From positions 1 through 35,117 of the forward strand of contig CAYJLI010000025.1 of NCBI GenBank assembly GCA_964371155.1: a stretch of 35,117 nucleotides of DNA, written 5' to 3'. The notes beneath the pieces were generated by a model. The model was not told the DNA's origin. It did not search any database and saw nothing but the letters and a program-made list of their open reading frames with translations. Numbering within the stretch: position 1 is the stretch's first letter; each line of letters starts with the position of its first letter. The position numbers and the translations under genes were made by a program. This document shows, one piece after another, positions 1 through 6,797 of the stretch. This stretch comes from CAYJEQ01 sp964371155 (lineage in GTDB: Bacteria; Bacillota; Clostridia; Oscillospirales; Ruminococcaceae).

Positions 1-110
1 TTGCAATGATTTATTGTCGATTAGTGTGGACGGGTAGCACTTATTCTTTGCCTATGCACGAGCTCGGGCATTAGGGTTTTTCGCTATAATTTAATTTTCA
101 CTTTCCACTC

Positions 111-138
111 AAAAAACCCCCACCGAAGTGGGGGTTTT
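111..138 (-). terminator. Intrinsic terminator of the secreted-protein gene
   Basis: A 7-bp perfect stem (CCCCCAC at 117-123, GTGGGGG at 128-134) encloses the stable tetraloop CGAA and is flanked by A6 and T4. Read on the minus strand, the stem ends in a run of six U. It lies 5 bases past the stop codon of the 757-residue gene, which makes it that gene's terminator. The A/T flanks would also let it work on the plus strand. Confidence 0.9.
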
Positions 139-142
139 GATA

Positions 143-2416
143 TTATCGTCCTGTGCCTGGGTTTGGTTTGCCTATTACTGGAGGTTGTTCAGTTGCATCG
201 TCTGGCTCTAAGAAGTCGCCGTGCTCGTCGGTCAGTACAAGCTCTTCGTCAGCTATTACATAGCTTGTGAGGTGGTTTGTTCTGAAATTCCAAGCTTCTT
301 CGTCTTCGTCGTAGTCGAGTCCGTTAATTTCTTCTGCAAAGCCTTCATCATTTAGCTGATAGATGTACATATCTTCATCCGCATAGATGTAGAATTCGCC
401 TGTTCTATTAAATCTTGGCTGTGCCACAAAGTTTAAGAAGTCGATATTTGCATAGCCATGACGGTCTGCAAAGGTGCTGTTGAAGTCGGTGTTATAGCCT
501 AAGTTGAGCTCATCCTGTCCGTCAACATCCACTATGAACATCGCTTCATTATCCCAAAGGATGTATATTTCGTCCGCATCGTCTTCAAATTCTACTATCG
601 CATTATTTTCGCCATAGATGTCGATATCACCGCTCTGTGGTGTACCTCCATCGTAATTGCCCGCTGTGAGTACTACTGCGATTTCTGAGCTACCTTTGTC
701 TTCTGCGTCATTTCTTGAACTGCCCACGGATACAAAGCCCACTAAATCGTATTCATTTGCGCCTGAGTAGGTTTTTGTGTCTATCTCTACGAAGTAGTAG
801 TAGTCAGGGCCTGCAAGTGTAACTGTGCCTGCTCTGGTGGAGGTTGTGGAGGTGCCTGCTACGGCGCCTTGTGCAATTGTCATGTAATTATTAGCATTTG
901 GTAGGATGGCAGTAACCGCTGTATCCGCCGTCGCTGTAACAGTAGCTTCAGGTATCTCTGCTTTAGTAGCTATCACCCTCCAAGCAGAAGCGGCTGTGTC
1001 GTCAATAGTTTTAATATCGGCAGTGGTAATAGTGCCACCTGTGGTAACTGCTGTTGTATTAGCATAAAAATCGGTTGGAGGGAATAGAGTGCTTAGGTCT
1101 GCCACAGTAGCTACACCATCTTTATAGTAACCTGTGGTAAGTTTAGTTAGTGTTGCTAATGCATCAGTGTCGGTTGGATAGTAAGTGTTACCATTATAAT
1201 AGGCTGATGATGTGCCCAGATAGTAGCCATTTGGCACCGCAGTGGAATATGTGTTAGTGTCAGCATTTGGAACTATATATCCAGTAAGTGATGAAAGGTT
1301 GGCCACAGGAGTAGTATTATATCCAGTTAGGTCAGTTGAATTGCTAAGAGATATTATAAACTCATCTCCAGCATCTAAAGTTGTCGGAGTAGTATCGCTT
1401 TCAACAGTATAAGCCTTGCTCGTACTCCAGTTTACAGCGGATGCTAATGCCACTTCACTACTTGGTAGGTCGACTACATCAACTGAATTGGATAATGGAA
1501 CATAAGTGTATGCACCCGCAGAGCCTTTATAAAGGTGAGGGGTATTGTCTCGGGAAAATAATCCTTCTGTGACTGCTGCTGAAAGTGCAGAGGCATTTTC
1601 AGTGCCTACTTTGTAATATTGATCGACCACTCGATAAAGAGGTGTAGTATCTGCATTGATATATCCAAGTGTGCCTGTTAAATAAGCCACTGCATCCACT
1701 GGTGAGCTAAAGTACACAGTAGTAGAAGTTGCTGTATCGGTATAAGTAAAGCCCGATGTTGCAGGTACATATGTGATACCTGCATTAGTTAGCTCCGTAG
1801 TATTTGCATACACGGTGGAGCCATCAATGAGCGGATTTGTAATCTTCTCATATTGGTTGCCCACGAGTAATTTCTGATATGTTTCTAAATCACTGGTTTT
1901 TAGGCCACTTAGAGCCGCCTGAAGAATTTCTTGCTTCTGGGCAGTGGTAAGATTATCTATCTCATCAGCAGTATATCCTTCACCGCCCGTTTTAGTAACT
2001 GTTATTGGAGTAGTCAATGATCCGCCTGGGAGGTTTGTAAGCGTAACATTCAGTGCATATGTCGTATCGGGTACTGCTGAGGAGCTCACAAGAACATCCT
2101 CTGCTTTTTTGTAGAGGATATCTTCGTCATTTACTCTGCTTTCGCCCACTTCCCAATCGGTGTAAATCCTTAGATTTCTCACATCGTCGCTTTTAAGCTC
2201 GGAGGGATCTCCATTGGACTCATCAACAAGTAGTAGGTATACACTGTCACCATGGTCGATTTCGCCATCGGTTTCGGTGAGGATGTTGTCATCCCCCATT
2301 TCATAAACAATGCCAAGTGGGTCAAGCACGACTTCCACATCCGCCGCAAAAGCGGCAGGCGCACTCGCAAGCACCATCGAGGTAGCGAGAAGTGCGGTTA
2401 AAATTCTCTTTTTCAT
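143..2416 (-). CDS. Secreted acidic surface protein of unknown function (757 aa)
   Basis: I do not recognise the family. The product starts with a clear Sec signal peptide (two Lys and an Arg, then a hydrophobic stretch, with cleavage likely after AAFA near residue 24). A long Thr/Ser/Tyr/Asn-rich middle (about 150-500) contains loosely repeated segments of the form YANTT..., GYY.DG and YY.GNTYYP, which suggests degenerate tandem beta-rich units. The last 230 residues are Asp/Glu-rich with many aromatic residues (for example DEIYILWDNEAMFIVDVDG) and end in a short Pro/Gly tail. There is no LPxTG, transmembrane anchor, SLH or cell-wall-binding repeat that I can see, so it is either released or held non-covalently. 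The start is supported by AAGGGG nine bases upstream. It is monocistronic, with its own terminator. Confidence 0.8.
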   Translation of the reverse strand: MKKRILTALLATSMVLASAPAAFAADVEVVLDPLGIVYEMGDDNILTETDGEIDHGDSVYLLLVDESNGDPSELKSDDVRNLRIYTDWEVGESRVNDEDILYKKAEDVLVSSSAVPDTTYALNVTLTNLPGGSLTTPITVTKTGGEGYTADEIDNLTTAQKQEILQAALSGLKTSDLETYQKLLVGNQYEKITNPLIDGSTVYANTTELTNAGITYVPATSGFTYTDTATSTTVYFSSPVDAVAYLTGTLGYINADTTPLYRVVDQYYKVGTENASALSAAVTEGLFSRDNTPHLYKGSAGAYTYVPLSNSVDVVDLPSSEVALASAVNWSTSKAYTVESDTTPTTLDAGDEFIISLSNSTDLTGYNTTPVANLSSLTGYIVPNADTNTYSTAVPNGYYLGTSSAYYNGNTYYPTDTDALATLTKLTTGYYKDGVATVADLSTLFPPTDFYANTTAVTTGGTITTADIKTIDDTAASAWRVIATKAEIPEATVTATADTAVTAILPNANNYMTIAQGAVAGTSTTSTRAGTVTLAGPDYYYFVEIDTKTYSGANEYDLVGFVSVGSSRNDAEDKGSSEIAVVLTAGNYDGGTPQSGDIDIYGENNAIVEFEDDADEIYILWDNEAMFIVDVDGQDELNLGYNTDFNSTFADRHGYANIDFLNFVAQPRFNRTGEFYIYADEDMYIYQLNDEGFAEEINGLDYDEDEEAWNFRTNHLTSYVIADEELVLTDEHGDFLEPDDATEQPPVIGKPNPGTGR

Positions 2417-2450
2417 TTCGGTATTCCCCTTCCTATGTATCTTTAAAAAA

Positions 2451-2492
2451 ATTATACTGTCCCATATTTATGTATATATATAGTATATACTA
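2451..2492 (-). promoter_or_regulatory. Candidate -10 box and 12-bp palindrome upstream of the secreted-protein gene
   Basis: On the minus strand a perfect TATAAT (2451-2456) lies 35 bases before the start codon, but no recognisable -35 box sits at the right distance. Upstream is a perfect 12-bp palindrome TAGTATATACTA (2481-2492) inside a TA-rich run. It is placed where an activator or repressor could act. The functional call is inference; the palindrome itself is plain in the sequence. Confidence 0.4.
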
Positions 2493-2555
2493 AAACTGAT
2501 TTTATTGCAATGGAGTAAAAAAACTTACAAAGTAACTATTAAAGGGTGTTTTGAG

Positions 2556-2870
2556 GTCATTTATTTGCTAAAAAATCATATTAAATTCACATTTTTGTAA
2601 GCACTGTCAATATAAAGTGTTATATTTTGGGTTTTATATCAATATATAGTATCTCATTGCCACAGTTTTATAACATAATATTATCATTAAGATTTAGATT
2701 TTAAGAAGCCCAATAAAATTTTCTACTTTTTGCATTAATTTTACCTGTGAAATTTAGATATTTACTCAAAAAAATATCACAACACACAAGGGATATAATG
2801 AAAATTTAGAATTAAAATTCATTTTTTTGCATACAAAAGTGAATTTTAGATGATTTTTTTGCTAAATGAC
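2556..2870. mobile_element. MITE-like element with ~45-bp imperfect terminal inverted repeats
   Basis: The left arm 2556-2603 and the reverse complement of the right arm 2828-2870 align over 43-48 bases with about 39 matches, four substitutions and two small indels. Both begin GTCATTTA and both contain AAAAATCAT, AAATTCAC and TTTTGTA. The 220-base interior is AT-rich and has no ORF. No target-site duplication is evident. The element fills most of the 554-base gene-free stretch between the secreted-protein gene and marR. A non-autonomous transposon relic is the simplest reading; a long-stem non-coding RNA is the alternative. Confidence 0.6.
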
Positions 2871-2896
2871 GCAGGCAATACTCGTGTATTACCTGC
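2871..2896 (-). other. Hairpin downstream of the MarR gene
   Basis: Arms 2871-2881 and 2886-2896 (GCAGGcAATAC / GTATTaCCTGC) form an 11-bp stem with a 4-base loop. The single mismatch is a G-U wobble only in the minus-strand RNA, which favours a role at the 3' end of the MATE-marR transcript, 75 bases past the marR stop. There is no U-run directly after it, so it is a weak terminator candidate. It abuts the right end of the MITE-like element. Confidence 0.45.
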
Positions 2897-2970
2897 GGTG
2901 TTTGAAATAATATTAGTGAAACCTTTTTTAGTAAAACCTATGCAAATTTGGCTACCATCGCCCTTCGCTC

Positions 2971-3393
2971 TCAGACATTTCCCGAGGCAGTTATAAGCTT
3001 ATCAAGCAAATTTATAAGTGTGCTTTGCTCATCTTCGTTGAGGGTGTTAAAAAAATCATTCGCCGTTTCTTTTTGTATATAATAGTGTGTATCAACAATT
3101 TTTCTACCTTTGTCGGTGATTTGGGGGATTAAATTCCTCTTATCCTCACCATCCCTCTCACGGGTGATAAATTCATGCTTTTCAAGCTTTGCAAGCATAC
3201 TGCTCACAGTGGAGGCACTTATTCCAAATTTCTCTTTTATTGCAGTTTGGTTTAGCCCCTCCCCTTTGGAGAGCTCCGCTAAAATCCGCATCTGCCCAGG
3301 GCCTATTGGCAAATCGGCTTGGCCTTTGTATTTTAAGCGTATAAAACATCTATAAAATCGAAAATAGAGCCTTTCTTCTGCTAAAAAATCCAT
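2971..3393 (-). CDS. MarR-family transcriptional regulator, likely repressor of the MATE pump
   Basis: The 140-residue protein has the usual MarR length. It has a helical N-terminal dimerisation part, then a winged helix-turn-helix: GEGLNQTAIKEKFGISASTVSSMLAKLEKHEFITRERD (about 50-85) gives the recognition helix and wing, and a C-terminal dimerisation helix follows. Its ATG shares one base with the TAA stop of the MATE gene (TAATG), which indicates translational coupling. It therefore sits second in a two-gene operon whose promoter carries a perfect GTTAG-type palindrome. MarR proteins of the MepR kind repress a neighbouring MATE pump and are released by cationic drugs. The same logic fits here by inference, though in the staphylococcal mep operon the regulator comes first. 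Confidence 0.9.
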   Translation of the reverse strand: MDFLAEERLYFRFYRCFIRLKYKGQADLPIGPGQMRILAELSKGEGLNQTAIKEKFGISASTVSSMLAKLEKHEFITRERDGEDKRNLIPQITDKGRKIVDTHYYIQKETANDFFNTLNEDEQSTLINLLDKLITASGNV

Positions 3394-4859
3394 TATACAA
3401 TTACCTCATCTCTTCGAGGTGAATTTGGGAGATTGTATTCTTTTTTGAGGTTTCCAAGCTGTTTTAAAACAGAGGAAACAATTATTGTACATAGAATACC
3501 TGTTGAAAAATCGGCGAGCGGTTGGGCTATTTGTATTGCGGTTACACCTAAAACCTGCGGCAGAAATAATATGGTTGGGATAAAAAATATCCCCTGCTTG
3601 GACATTGCCATAAGCGTTGCCCTAAACGAATATCCTATCGACTGTGTGAGCATGTTTGACATGATTATCCACGACTGAACAGGTAGCACTAAGCAGTTGT
3701 ACCTTATCATTACAGATGCAAATTCTATAACTTCGGTGTCGCCCGCTCTAAATGCACCTACGAGTTCATCCGCAAAGATATAGGCGACAACACCAAGACT
3801 TAAGAGGACAACAAGCGCCACTTTACAGGAAAACCAAAATGCTTCGAGCACTCTGTCGTACCGCTTAGCACCATAATTAAATCCTGCGACCGGCTGAAAG
3901 CCCTGCCCATATCCCATAACTGCCTGCCCCATAAACTGAAGCACACGGTTAACTATCCCTGCCGAGGCTATTACAACATCACCATATGGATTTGCCACTG
4001 TGTTTAGCAGTATTGAAGCGACACTGGCAAGCCCTTGGCGGCAAAATGTGGGTAGCCCTGCACGTGCAATTTTAGCATACATCATAAACGAAGGGCTAAA
4101 TTTCTTTATATCAATTGTAATTGTATTCTTTTTAAAATTGCACTGGTAAAACAGTATTGAAAAACTCACAAATTGGCTTATCCCCGTTGCTATTGCCGCC
4201 CCCGATATGCCAAGCTCGGGAAAAGGCCCTATTCCAAAAATAAATAGTGGGTCTAAGATAATGTTTAAAATGCCACCTGCGGAAATTCCAATCATCGAAT
4301 TAAAGGCATTCCCCTGTGAACGCAAAACATTATTCATAACAAAGCTTGCGCCCATAAATGGTGCGGCGAATAATATATACTGAGCATAGTCCATGGCATA
4401 GGGTGCTATTGTTTCGGTAGCACCGAGAAAATAAACTAAGCTTTCTAAATTGCTTAGCCCAAAGACGGATAATAGTGTCATTAAAATTACTATGGTGAAA
4501 AAACCAGTTGAGAGCGTTCTCTCCGCCCAGTCCCTGTCTTTTCTGCCGAGCGCCCTTGAAATATTGTTGCCACTGCCCACAGCAACGCTAAATCCCACCG
4601 CCTGTATCATTGCCATCAGCGAAAAGATAATGCTTACTGCGCCCGAGGCCTCACGCCCTAATTGCGACACAAAAAGAGTATCCGCCATATTGTAAATAGA
4701 GGATATGAGCATGCTTATTATTGTGGGGATTGCAATGCGTGGTATAAGCTTTGCAATAGGAGTTTGGGTCATCATTCTATGACGCTCGTCGTAGCGAGCT
4801 GAATTATCGTCCGATTTTGGAGACTCTGCTCCCAAAACAGGATTTTCTTTTTCGCTCAT
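3393..4859 (-). CDS. MATE-family multidrug/cation antiporter (488 aa)
   Basis: An integral membrane protein with about twelve hydrophobic segments in two similar halves, typical of the MATE family: PTIISMLISSIYNMADTLFVSQLG opens the first half and PTFCRQGLASVASILLNTVA the second. QAVMGYGQGFQPVAGFNYGAKRYDR is characteristic of the MepA/DinF-type bacterial branch. It probably exports cationic compounds in exchange for Na+ or H+. I chose the start MSEKEN at 4859 because GGAGGG lies six bases upstream. An ATG 18 bases further out would place this ribosome binding site inside the coding region. It is the first gene of the operon with marR and is probably induced by its own substrates through that repressor. 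Confidence 0.9.
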   Translation of the reverse strand: MSEKENPVLGAESPKSDDNSARYDERHRMMTQTPIAKLIPRIAIPTIISMLISSIYNMADTLFVSQLGREASGAVSIIFSLMAMIQAVGFSVAVGSGNNISRALGRKDRDWAERTLSTGFFTIVILMTLLSVFGLSNLESLVYFLGATETIAPYAMDYAQYILFAAPFMGASFVMNNVLRSQGNAFNSMIGISAGGILNIILDPLFIFGIGPFPELGISGAAIATGISQFVSFSILFYQCNFKKNTITIDIKKFSPSFMMYAKIARAGLPTFCRQGLASVASILLNTVANPYGDVVIASAGIVNRVLQFMGQAVMGYGQGFQPVAGFNYGAKRYDRVLEAFWFSCKVALVVLLSLGVVAYIFADELVGAFRAGDTEVIEFASVMIRYNCLVLPVQSWIIMSNMLTQSIGYSFRATLMAMSKQGIFFIPTILFLPQVLGVTAIQIAQPLADFSTGILCTIIVSSVLKQLGNLKKEYNLPNSPRRDEVIV

Positions 4860-4884
4860 ATAATCCCTCCGTTGCATAAAAATA

Positions 4885-4934
4885 AAAATAGTTAGCTACC
4901 TAACTATTTTACTCCTGAGCAGCGTATTTGTCAA
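4885..4934 (-). promoter_or_regulatory. Promoter and overlapping MarR/MepR-type operator of the MATE-marR operon
   Basis: On the minus strand, TTGACA (4929-4934), a 17-base spacer and TAAAAT (4906-4911) form a near-consensus sigma-A promoter. Directly on the -10 box and the start site lies a perfect inverted repeat: AAAATAGTTAG (4885-4895), spacer CTAC, CTAACTATTTT (4900-4910). GTTAG half-sites are the known binding signature of MepR. A repressor bound here would block RNA polymerase. The match of a MATE pump, a MarR gene and this operator makes autoregulation very likely. Confidence 0.85.
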
Positions 4935-4976
4935 GAATATAAGCTGTCTAAAACCAAATAATCACCATTGTTTTTT

Positions 4977-5055
4977 GGGGCAGGGGGCTTCGTGGCTTGC
5001 TTTTCGTGGGGGGCTTTTGGGGGGTGGTTAGAGGAGTGATTTTTTTTTGGGGGGG
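4977..5055 (+). other. G-tract cluster with quadruplex potential
   Basis: The plus strand carries five runs of four to seven G within 79 bases (4977-4980, 4983-4987, 5008-5013, 5019-5024, 5049-5055) in an otherwise AT-rich intergenic region about 45 bases upstream of the MATE -35 box. Four or more such runs can fold into a G-quadruplex. No gene, ribosome binding site or conserved RNA is recognisable here. Confidence 0.5.
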
Positions 5056-5078
5056 TGATTTGGGCTACTATCGTAAAA

Positions 5079-5146
5079 CACCCCTGTACATCCCTCACCA
5101 CAGCAAGTAGTGAAAAATATACGGGGGTGCTTTTTATTGTTTTGCT
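5079..5146. other. Long imperfect stem-loop, possible distal terminator
   Basis: CACCCC near 5079-5084 pairs with GGGGTG near 5134-5139, extended by partly matched TGTA/TACG, around a roughly 45-base loop region. It is followed by T-rich sequence on the plus strand and by TTTT on the minus strand. It could end minus-strand transcription from the 5380-6024 gene, but it lies about 240 bases beyond that stop, so the assignment is weak. Confidence 0.3.
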
Positions 5147-5181
5147 ATATTTTCGCCTCTAAATCAGCTTTCTATTCAATG

Positions 5182-5201
5182 TCTACAGCTTAAGCTGTAG
5201 A
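5182..5201. repeat. 20-bp perfect palindrome
   Basis: TCTACAGCTTAAGCTGTAGA reads the same on both strands with no loop. On the plus strand it is followed by AATATTTTTTT. It could be a protein-binding dyad or, as RNA, a terminator stem for a plus-strand transcript, but no plus-strand gene precedes it. It lies in the gene-free 4935-5379 stretch; the remaining 5256-5379 holds nothing I recognise. Confidence 0.5.
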
Positions 5202-5214
5202 ATATTTTTTTGTG

Positions 5215-5245
5215 TATCTTTCCCCGCCTGCGGCGGGGAAAGATA
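5215..5245. repeat. GC-rich hairpin, copy 1 of a CCCCGCC/GGCGGGG motif
   Basis: TATCTTTCCCCGCC (5215-5228), loop TGC, GGCGGGGAAAGATA (5232-5245) form a 14-bp perfect stem, extendable by about three pairs with one wobble. It stands out in AT-rich surroundings. A close relative, with the same TTTCCCC(C)GCC core and a 3-base loop, occurs at 21868-21898. No U-run follows on the minus strand, so it is not a canonical terminator. A dispersed intergenic hairpin is the best description. Confidence 0.55.
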
Positions 5246-5379
5246 TACGGGATAATTTTCTTAAGTTGTTGAGAGCGGATAAATTCGCTTAGCATCTTAT
5301 TGCATAAAGTGGGTATTAGGTGGCTAATAGAAAAATTTTATATTGCGAAATGCTTTCTAAAGTATTCGCAAGTATTTTA

Positions 5380-6024
5380 CTATAAATTTAACTGCTCTTC
5401 CATCTTATTGAGCTCAGTTCTAAGGGTGGAGTTAATCTTATTAAATTTCTTCATCATTTTATTTTCGTCATAAATATATTCGCTATCGTCTTTGTCACGG
5501 TATCTATCACGGGATACAACTTCTGCAAATAAAAAAATCATTTTATGTAGTGATTCCGATAGTGATTCCCTATCTATATCATCGTAGATAAGCGATGCCT
5601 TATGTGCCATATTTGATAGTTTTATATTTGCCCTAAGTGATAGTTCATCATTTTCATGGGTAAAGCAACATTCGGTATTTTCATCAATCAAATTTTTAAT
5701 GGAGCAGTTATCAAGGCTTTCATATGACTTTAAAATATAATCGGAAAATTCACCCTGACCTCTATCCTGAAAATGTTTAACAGAGGTGAATAAATTATTT
5801 AGCGGAGTAACAAATTCTAAATACAACTCATATCTTTTTTCAAACAAATCAATTTTATTATGGGTTATGGCAATCTTTTTGGGAACCTGCACCGCCATAA
5901 TAACCGCTAACGCCGATATGCAAACACTGAGAGTGGTTATAATTAGCGTAAAATAATCAAATGCACGGGGTTGAGCGTGCTCATATATAGCCTGCGCAAT
6001 TTCAGATAATGCTAATTTGTCCAT
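5380..6024 (-). CDS. Membrane-anchored protein of unknown function (214 aa)
   Basis: I do not recognise the family. A short N-terminal region is followed by one hydrophobic segment (about residues 24-47, FDYFTLIITTLSVCISALAVIMAVQVP), then a basic patch (PKKIAITHNK). The remaining ~165 residues are charged and probably helical, ending in a Lys/Glu-rich segment with coiled-coil character. Basic residues after the segment suggest that the long C-terminal part faces the cytoplasm. The start is supported by AAAGGA 11 bases upstream. It is transcribed alone, divergently from the sigma-K gene. Similar small anchored helical proteins are common in genomic islands, but nothing in the sequence ties this one to a function. 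Confidence 0.65.
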   Translation of the reverse strand: MDKLALSEIAQAIYEHAQPRAFDYFTLIITTLSVCISALAVIMAVQVPKKIAITHNKIDLFEKRYELYLEFVTPLNNLFTSVKHFQDRGQGEFSDYILKSYESLDNCSIKNLIDENTECCFTHENDELSLRANIKLSNMAHKASLIYDDIDRESLSESLHKMIFLFAEVVSRDRYRDKDDSEYIYDENKMMKKFNKINSTLRTELNKMEEQLNL

Positions 6025-6054
6025 AAATTTAAATCATCCTTTCAGAAAAAAATA

Positions 6055-6110
6055 GAGGATTTATCCTCCCTATACTTTTAAATATTACCATATTTTAACT
6101 GTGAAATCAA
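6055..6110 (-). promoter_or_regulatory. Promoter plus small U-tailed hairpin in the leader of the 214-aa gene
   Basis: On the minus strand TTGATT (6105-6110), a 17-base spacer and TAATAT (6082-6087) form a plausible sigma-A promoter. The leader then contains GAGGAT-AA-ATCCTC (6055-6068), followed by TATTTTTTT and, 10 bases on, the true ribosome binding site. This small stem with a U-run could act as a weak attenuator. The arm also carries a GGAGG-like sequence that the stem would hide. Confidence 0.5.
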
Positions 6111-6172
6111 TTAATTGGTGATATTTTCAGCCACCTTTAAATTTGATATGGCATAGGACAAAATTTGTGGTA

Positions 6173-6181
6173 CATATACTA
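6173..6181 (+). promoter_or_regulatory. sigK: Weak candidate sporulation-type -10 for the sigma-K gene
   Basis: CATATACTA at 6173-6181 matches the CATANNNTA pattern of sigma-K -10 boxes and resembles the CATACAnT of sigma-E. It lies about 83 bases before the sigma-K start. No convincing -35 element sits at the expected distance. It is offered only because sigK in other spore formers is read by sigma-E and sigma-K. Confidence 0.25.
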
Positions 6182-6263
6182 AATTTAGGGTGATTTAAAG
6201 GGTTTTAGCATCCGAGCAAAGGCATTTTTCACCCTATATTCAGTAGAAAGGGATGGTGTTAAT

Positions 6264-6641
6264 ATGGAAACAGTCATGCTACTGGCGGTGTGCAATTTAA
6301 TCTACCTCGCACTACATATAACAGGCTTTAGTACATTTCCTAAACCGCTTACATCAAAGGAAGAAAAAGAATGTATGATACTTATAAAAGAAGGGGATGT
6401 GCAGGCTAAAAATAAGCTAATTGAGCATAATTTAAGGCTTGTGGCGCATGTGATTAAGAAATACTACCACAATTCAAAGGAACAGGACGATTTAATCTCG
6501 ATAGGAACAATTGGTCTTATAAAGGCGGTGAATACTTTTGATTATGAAAAGGGCACACGATTTGCCACCTATGCAAGCAGATGTATAGAAAATGCGATGC
6601 TATCACAGTGGCTCTTTATCGCAAAAACAAATGGCGAATAA
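6264..6641 (+). CDS. sigK: Pro-sigma-K, N-terminal part, interrupted after region 2
   Basis: This encodes the front half of the late mother-cell sporulation sigma factor. Residues 1-23 are the hydrophobic pro-sequence that, in Bacillus, holds sigma-K at the membrane until SpoIVFB cuts it. FPKPLTSKEE then begins mature sigma-K. KLIEHNLRLVAHVIKKYY and DDLISIGTIGLIKAVNTFDYEKGTRFATYASRCIEN (to about 110) are regions 1.2-2.4, which bind core polymerase and the -10 box. Normal sigma-K continues EILM..FR and is about 230 residues long. Here homology ends after CIEN (codon 110, about 6593), 15 unrelated residues follow, and a stop comes at 6639-6641. Regions 3 and 4 are absent. The break coincides with the place where skin elements split sigK in Bacillus and Clostridioides. 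The N gap lies 10 bases on, so the missing half cannot be traced. Confidence 0.85.
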   Translation: METVMLLAVCNLIYLALHITGFSTFPKPLTSKEEKECMILIKEGDVQAKNKLIEHNLRLVAHVIKKYYHNSKEQDDLISIGTIGLIKAVNTFDYEKGTRFATYASRCIENAMLSQWLFIAKTNGE

Positions 6642-6651
6642 TTCGCCACTT
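6594..6651 (+). mobile_element. Possible left end of a sigK-intervening (skin-like) element
   Basis: From about 6594 the sequence no longer encodes sigma-K in any frame. It ends, at the contig edge, with the perfect dyad TGGCGAAT-A-ATTCGCCA (6632-6648), whose centre holds the stop codon, and AGTGGC (6607-6612) is repeated inverted as GCCACT (6645-6650). These 58 bases could be the start of an element excised during sporulation, or of another insertion. No recombinase gene is visible because the sequence runs into N. Confidence 0.45.
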
Positions 6652-6751
6652 NNNNNNNNNNNNNNNNNNNNNNNNNNNNNNNNNNNNNNNNNNNNNNNNN
6701 NNNNNNNNNNNNNNNNNNNNNNNNNNNNNNNNNNNNNNNNNNNNNNNNNNN
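6652..6751. other. Assembly gap of exactly 100 N
   Basis: A run of 100 unknown bases, the conventional placeholder for a scaffold join of undetermined length. The true distance between the sigma-K fragment and the giant surface-protein gene is not known, and the join itself may be wrong. Any ORF drawn through it is meaningless. Confidence 0.95.
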
Positions 6752-6797
6752 GTTTTTGTTCTACTTATATGAAGCTTACTTCTCAAACTTTACAAAA

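Noticed and set aside
1..110. Possible gene or RNA at the left edge
   Set aside because: No ORF, ribosome binding site, cloverleaf or repeat is visible in these 110 bases.
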